The translations under genes were made by a program, and so were the position numbers. Below, piece by piece: positions 12,261-15,269 of a stretch of DNA of 15,269 nt. The stretch lies in the NCBI GenBank assembly GCA_013811975.1, contig JACCUF010000193.1, positions 1-15,269 of the forward strand, in the 5' to 3' direction. The stretch comes from Geodermatophilaceae bacterium (lineage in GTDB: Bacteria > Actinomycetota > Actinomycetes > Mycobacteriales > Geodermatophilaceae). Every line of letters begins with the position of its first letter. The stretch's first letter is position 1. The notes below the pieces were generated by a model. That model was not told where the DNA came from and did no database searches. It saw nothing but the letters and a program-made list of their open reading frames with translations.

Positions 12261-13411
12261 CATGTCCTGGCCCGTTGCCGCCGAACCGGCGCAGACCGCT
12301 GCCCGGGTCTCTGACGGCCGATCTTCGGTAGCTGGGACAGCACGACGGCGACGACGGCCAGCACGGCCATTCCCACCAGCACCGGGATCGTCTGACCGGT
12401 GATCGCGATGGCTACCGTGCCGAAGGCGAGCAACCCCGACCACAGGTACATCGTCAGCACCGCTCGCCGCTGGGAGTGCCCGATCTCCAGCAACCGATGG
12501 TGGAGATGCTGCTTGTCCGGGGAGAACGGTGAGCGACCCGCCCTGGTACGGCGAAGCACGGCCAGGACCAGATCGACCAGCGGAATGGCCAGGACCGCCA
12601 ACGGGATCAACAGTGGCAGGGTCAGGGGCAGGACCCCGCCGAACGAGGAAAGTGCCTGCGGGTCGGCCCGTCCGGCCGCTGAAACCGCGGCGGCGGACAG
12701 CGTCAGCCCGATCAGCATGGAGCCGGTGTCCCCCAAGAAGATCCGGGCGGGGTAGAAATTGTGCGGCAGAAAGCCCAAACAAGCACCGGCGAGCAGAGCC
12801 GTCGTCAGGGCCGGCGCCGAGGCGACGTCGCCGTACCCGGTACGGGCCAGGTAGTAGGAGTACGCGAAGAAGGCCAGTGCTGCGATACCCGCGACACCGA
12901 CGAGCAGCCCGTCGAGGCCGTCGACCATGTTCATGGCGTTCACGGCCAGCACGGTCAGCAGGATCGTCAGCGGCACTCCGACATCGGAACCCAATGAGAC
13001 GGTGCCGATGTCGCCGAACGGGACGTACACGTACTGCAATTGCACCCCGAGCAGCACCATGACGCCCGCGCAGGCGATCTGCCCGACGAGCTTTGTCAAC
13101 GGATCGAGGTCGAACCGGTCGTCCACCGCGCCCAGCAGGCAGATCAGTCCACCGGCTACGAGGACGGCAGTGGTTTCCGAGCTGTAGCCGAAGGTGCGTT
13201 GCAGCGCTGGAAGCTGGTGAGCGACGAGCATTCCCGCGACCACGCCGGCATACATGCCGAAGCCGCCCCACCGAGGGGTCGGGATCGCATGAACGTCTCG
13301 GTCCCGGACCTGGGTCATGGCCTTGAAGTGTCGGGCCAGGGTCCGGATGACCGAGGTGGCGAGGAAGGTGACTATCGCTGCGGTCAGCAGAACGACCGAG
13401 TACTCGCGCAC
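12260..13411 (-). CDS. wecA: WecA-like undecaprenyl-phosphate GlcNAc-1-phosphate transferase
   Basis: This membrane enzyme of the MraY/WecA/TagO family transfers a UDP-sugar-derived phosphosugar to a polyprenyl phosphate. In mycobacteria WecA starts the arabinogalactan linker. The 383-residue product has about eleven hydrophobic segments and all family motifs: PTPRWGG near 45-50, the aspartate pair in LGAVDDRFDLD (97-98), NAMNMVDGLDGL (158-169), FLGDTGSM (225-232), and the cytosolic histidine loop SPDKQHLHHRLL (297-308). The C-terminus is a basic tail. GTG 13411 lies 3 nt after the glyA stop, which implies translational coupling. Streptomycetes and mycobacteria also carry this gene just before the atp operon. 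The exact sugar substrate cannot be read from sequence. Confidence 0.93.
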   Translation of the reverse strand: MREYSVVLLTAAIVTFLATSVIRTLARHFKAMTQVRDRDVHAIPTPRWGGFGMYAGVVAGMLVAHQLPALQRTFGYSSETTAVLVAGGLICLLGAVDDRFDLDPLTKLVGQIACAGVMVLLGVQLQYVYVPFGDIGTVSLGSDVGVPLTILLTVLAVNAMNMVDGLDGLLVGVAGIAALAFFAYSYYLARTGYGDVASAPALTTALLAGACLGFLPHNFYPARIFLGDTGSMLIGLTLSAAAVSAAGRADPQALSSFGGVLPLTLPLLIPLAVLAIPLVDLVLAVLRRTRAGRSPFSPDKQHLHHRLLEIGHSQRRAVLTMYLWSGLLAFGTVAIAITGQTIPVLVGMAVLAVVAVVLSQLPKIGRQRPGQRSAPVRRQRART

Positions 13412-13414
13412 CCG

Positions 13415-14689
13415 TCAAACCCGGGGTTCCGGATAGGCCGGGTGGGCAGCGACGAGGTCACCGACCTCGGCCGCGATCGCGGCCGCTTGTGCTCCGGTCG
13501 TATCCCGAATGGCCCGACCGATCAGAGAGGCGATCCGCTTCATCTCATCCGGACCCATGCCCTGCGTGGTGACCGACGGAGACCCGACCCGTACGCCCGA
13601 GGCGACGCTCGGCGGCTGGGGGTCGTACGGAATTGCGTTCTTGTTCAGCACGATCCCAGCTGCATCGCAGCGCGCTTCGGCTTCGGCGCCGGTCACGCCT
13701 ATTTCAGAGACATCGAGCAGCGCGAGATGTGTGTCGGTGCCACCGGTGACCGCCCGTAGCCCCTCGTCCTCCAGGCCCTTGGTCAGTGCTTGGGCATTCG
13801 TGATGACTTGGCGGGCATAAGCCTGATACTCCTGGCTCTGGCACTCCTTGAGATTGACCGCCTTGGCGGCCACCGAGTGCATCAGCGGACCACCCTGCAT
13901 CATCGGGAAGACCGCCTTGTCGATCGCCTTGGCGTGCTCGGCCTTGCACACGATCGCCCCACCACGGGGTCCGCGAAGGACCTTGTGGGTGGTGAAGGTC
14001 ACCACGTCGGCGTAGGGCACGGGACTCGGGATCGCCTGTCCGGCAACGAGTCCGATGAAGTGCGCGGCATCGACGATGAGAATGGCATCGACCTCGTCGG
14101 CGATCTCTCGGAAGGTCGCGAAGTCGATCGTACGAGGGATCGCGGAGCCACCGCAGACGATGACCTTGGGGCGGTGCTCACCGGCGAGATCGCGGACCTC
14201 GTCGTAGTCGATGTGCTCGGTTTCCTTGCTCACGCCGTAGTGCTTGGCGTTGAACCATTTGCCGGAGAAGGAGACCTTGGTCCCGTGGGTGAGGTGCCCG
14301 CCGTGAGGGAGCGCCATCCCCAGCAGGGTGTCTCCCGGTGACATGAAGGCGCCGTAGGCGGCAAGGTTGGCGCTGGCTCCGGAGTGCGGCTGGAGATTGG
14401 CGTGATCGGCGCCGAAGAGCTCCCGTGCCCGAGCGATGCCGATCTCCTCGGCCTTGTCGACCTCTGCGCATCCGCCGTAGTAGCGCTTGCCGGGATAACC
14501 CTCGGCGTACTTGTTGGACAAGGTCGAGCCCAGCGCAGCCAACACTGCGGGGCTGGTGAAGTTCTCGCTCGCGATGAGTTGCAGCCCGCCGCGCAGTCGT
14601 CCGAGCTCACCGAGGATGACATCAGCGATCTCGGGATCGGTCTCACGCAGGGCATTGAAATCAGGCCCCCAGTAGGGAGAGGTGGTCAT
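13415..14689 (-). CDS. glyA: Serine hydroxymethyltransferase
   Basis: This PLP enzyme converts serine and tetrahydrofolate to glycine and 5,10-methylene-THF in the cytoplasm. The 424-residue product has LIASENFTSPAVL (38-50), YAEGYPGKRYYGG (61-73), LPHGGHLTHG (127-136), PLP-contacting Asp207 and His210 in VDAAHFIGLVAG, and the Schiff-base lysine Lys236 in TTHKVLRGPRGG. The lysine motif has Val where the common form is TTHKTLRGPRGG, and CGGSAIPR replaces the frequent SAYPR. The latter occurs in an actinobacterial GlyA clade as I recall it, so I read this as clade variation, not loss of function. ATG 14689 overlaps the Sua5 stop (ATGA, 4 nt). Confidence 0.96.
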   Translation of the reverse strand: MTTSPYWGPDFNALRETDPEIADVILGELGRLRGGLQLIASENFTSPAVLAALGSTLSNKYAEGYPGKRYYGGCAEVDKAEEIGIARARELFGADHANLQPHSGASANLAAYGAFMSPGDTLLGMALPHGGHLTHGTKVSFSGKWFNAKHYGVSKETEHIDYDEVRDLAGEHRPKVIVCGGSAIPRTIDFATFREIADEVDAILIVDAAHFIGLVAGQAIPSPVPYADVVTFTTHKVLRGPRGGAIVCKAEHAKAIDKAVFPMMQGGPLMHSVAAKAVNLKECQSQEYQAYARQVITNAQALTKGLEDEGLRAVTGGTDTHLALLDVSEIGVTGAEAEARCDAAGIVLNKNAIPYDPQPPSVASGVRVGSPSVTTQGMGPDEMKRIASLIGRAIRDTTGAQAAAIAAEVGDLVAAHPAYPEPRV

Positions 14690-15269
14690 GCGTTTTCTTG
14701 CTCCTCGGGACTCATCGGTGGACGGTCTGGCTCGGTCGTCGGGTCAGGATCGGGCGCGGCATCAACAGCGACAACGGTACGGATGGTCGGGACGAGATAG
14801 TACAGCCGGGACTCCGCGACTGCGCCGACGCGTAGCACTCGCGGCGGATCCGCCGTGCAGTCCACGATCGTGCTGGGCTCGCCCTGCGCACGCGGACCAT
14901 CATCCAACACGACGGCCACCACGTCACCGAGCGACTCGATCGCCTCGTCGGCAGTTCGCGCGGGGGGCCGTCCGGAGCGGTTCGCGCTCGACACCCCGAG
15001 CGGTCCCGTCTCTCGGAGCAGGTCACGAGCCAGATCGTCGTCCGGGACCCGTACTGCGACTGTCCCCTTCGCGTCCCCGAGATCCCAAGCCAGCGAAGGG
15101 GGGTGTTCGACGATGACGGTCAGGCCGCCGGGCCAGCACGCTCGGGTGAGCAGACGCGCAGCCGAACCCAGGTTCGTCGAGACTCCTTCGAGGGTGTCGA
15201 CGTCGGCGATCAGCACCGGCACCGGCATCGCGCGGCCGCGGCCCTTGGCGGCGAGCAGACCGGTGATCG
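14686..15269 (-). CDS. Sua5/YciO/YrdC family threonylcarbamoyl-AMP synthase, 5'-truncated by the window
   Basis: This family makes threonylcarbamoyl-AMP from Thr, ATP and bicarbonate for the t6A modification of ANN-decoding tRNAs. The frame is open to the window edge, with 193 residues visible. Landmarks are the KGR of the KxR motif (codons about 15238-15246), WPGGLT (usual form WPGPLT), VAVRVPDDDLAR, and GVSSANRSGRPP with the SxN motif. The N-terminal portion with the first beta-alpha units lies beyond the window. ATG 15228 falls inside the domain, after the KGR motif, so it is not the true start. A Pro/Asp/Glu-rich tail of about 30 residues follows the domain. The stop overlaps the glyA start by 4 nt, so the two are co-translated. 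Confidence 0.9.
   Translation of the reverse strand, partial: ITGLLAAKGRGRAMPVPVLIADVDTLEGVSTNLGSAARLLTRACWPGGLTVIVEHPPSLAWDLGDAKGTVAVRVPDDDLARDLLRETGPLGVSSANRSGRPPARTADEAIESLGDVVAVVLDDGPRAQGEPSTIVDCTADPPRVLRVGAVAESRLYYLVPTIRTVVAVDAAPDPDPTTEPDRPPMSPEEQENA

Noticed and set aside
11943..13418. A 491-codon minus-strand frame overlapping wecA and atpZ
   Set aside because: It is an out-of-frame shadow of wecA, rich in Arg and Pro, with no membrane or enzyme motifs.
13979..13996. Thr-to-Val change next to the SHMT catalytic lysine as possible loss of function
   Set aside because: All other active-site residues (Asp207, His210, Lys236, GPRGG) are intact and the variant looks like clade-level variation.

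Overview
This window is a high-GC chromosomal segment from an actinobacterium (Actinomycetota). The gene order is Sua5, glyA, wecA, an AtpZ-like gene, an AtpI-like gene, the atp genes B-E-F-F'-H-A-G-D-C, DUF2550, a PduO-type cobalamin adenosyltransferase, and murA. This combines arrangements known from mycobacteria (wecA-atp, then DUF2550, adenosyltransferase and murA) and streptomycetes (Sua5-glyA-wecA-atp). I cannot name the genus from the sequence.

Layout. Positions 1-1090, plus strand: the tail of an unidentified gene and a PAC2-family gene. Positions 1119-2417, minus strand: murA, which diverges from the plus-strand adenosyltransferase gene (2487-3062) across a 69-bp promoter region built around a perfect palindrome. 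Positions 3087-15269, all minus strand: a compact run read right to left. It starts with a 5'-truncated Sua5-type threonylcarbamoyl-AMP synthase and continues through serine hydroxymethyltransferase, WecA-like phosphoglycosyltransferase, AtpZ, AtpI, the complete F1Fo ATP synthase (a, c, b, b', delta, alpha, gamma, beta, epsilon) and a DUF2550 membrane protein. Many junctions overlap by 1-4 nt. No gene-free stretch exceeds 300 bases. The longest gap is the 129 bp between atpH and atpA.

How the genes work together. The central unit builds an H+-coupled F1Fo ATP synthase. Its features point to the actinobacterial, hydrolysis-suppressed design: a gamma-subunit acidic loop, an alpha C-terminal extension, and a delta subunit with a duplicated N-terminal domain. 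WecA and MurA supply cell-envelope precursors, GlyA supplies one-carbon units, and Sua5 makes the t6A tRNA modification precursor.

Most interesting points. (1) There are two separate tandem b-type genes followed by a stand-alone delta gene with an internally duplicated N-terminal domain. This looks like an unfused form of the mycobacterial b-delta fusion. (2) The beta subunit ends in a roughly 70-residue acidic low-complexity tail made of short repeats. (3) A perfect 13-bp stem-loop encloses the atpB stop codon just upstream of atpE. (4) The c subunit has Met at the position equivalent to Mycobacterium tuberculosis Ala63, a site tied to natural diarylquinoline resistance. (5) MurA has Asp in place of the catalytic Cys, predicting fosfomycin insensitivity. 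The genes themselves are housekeeping genes. I see no mobile element, CRISPR array, tRNA or rRNA.
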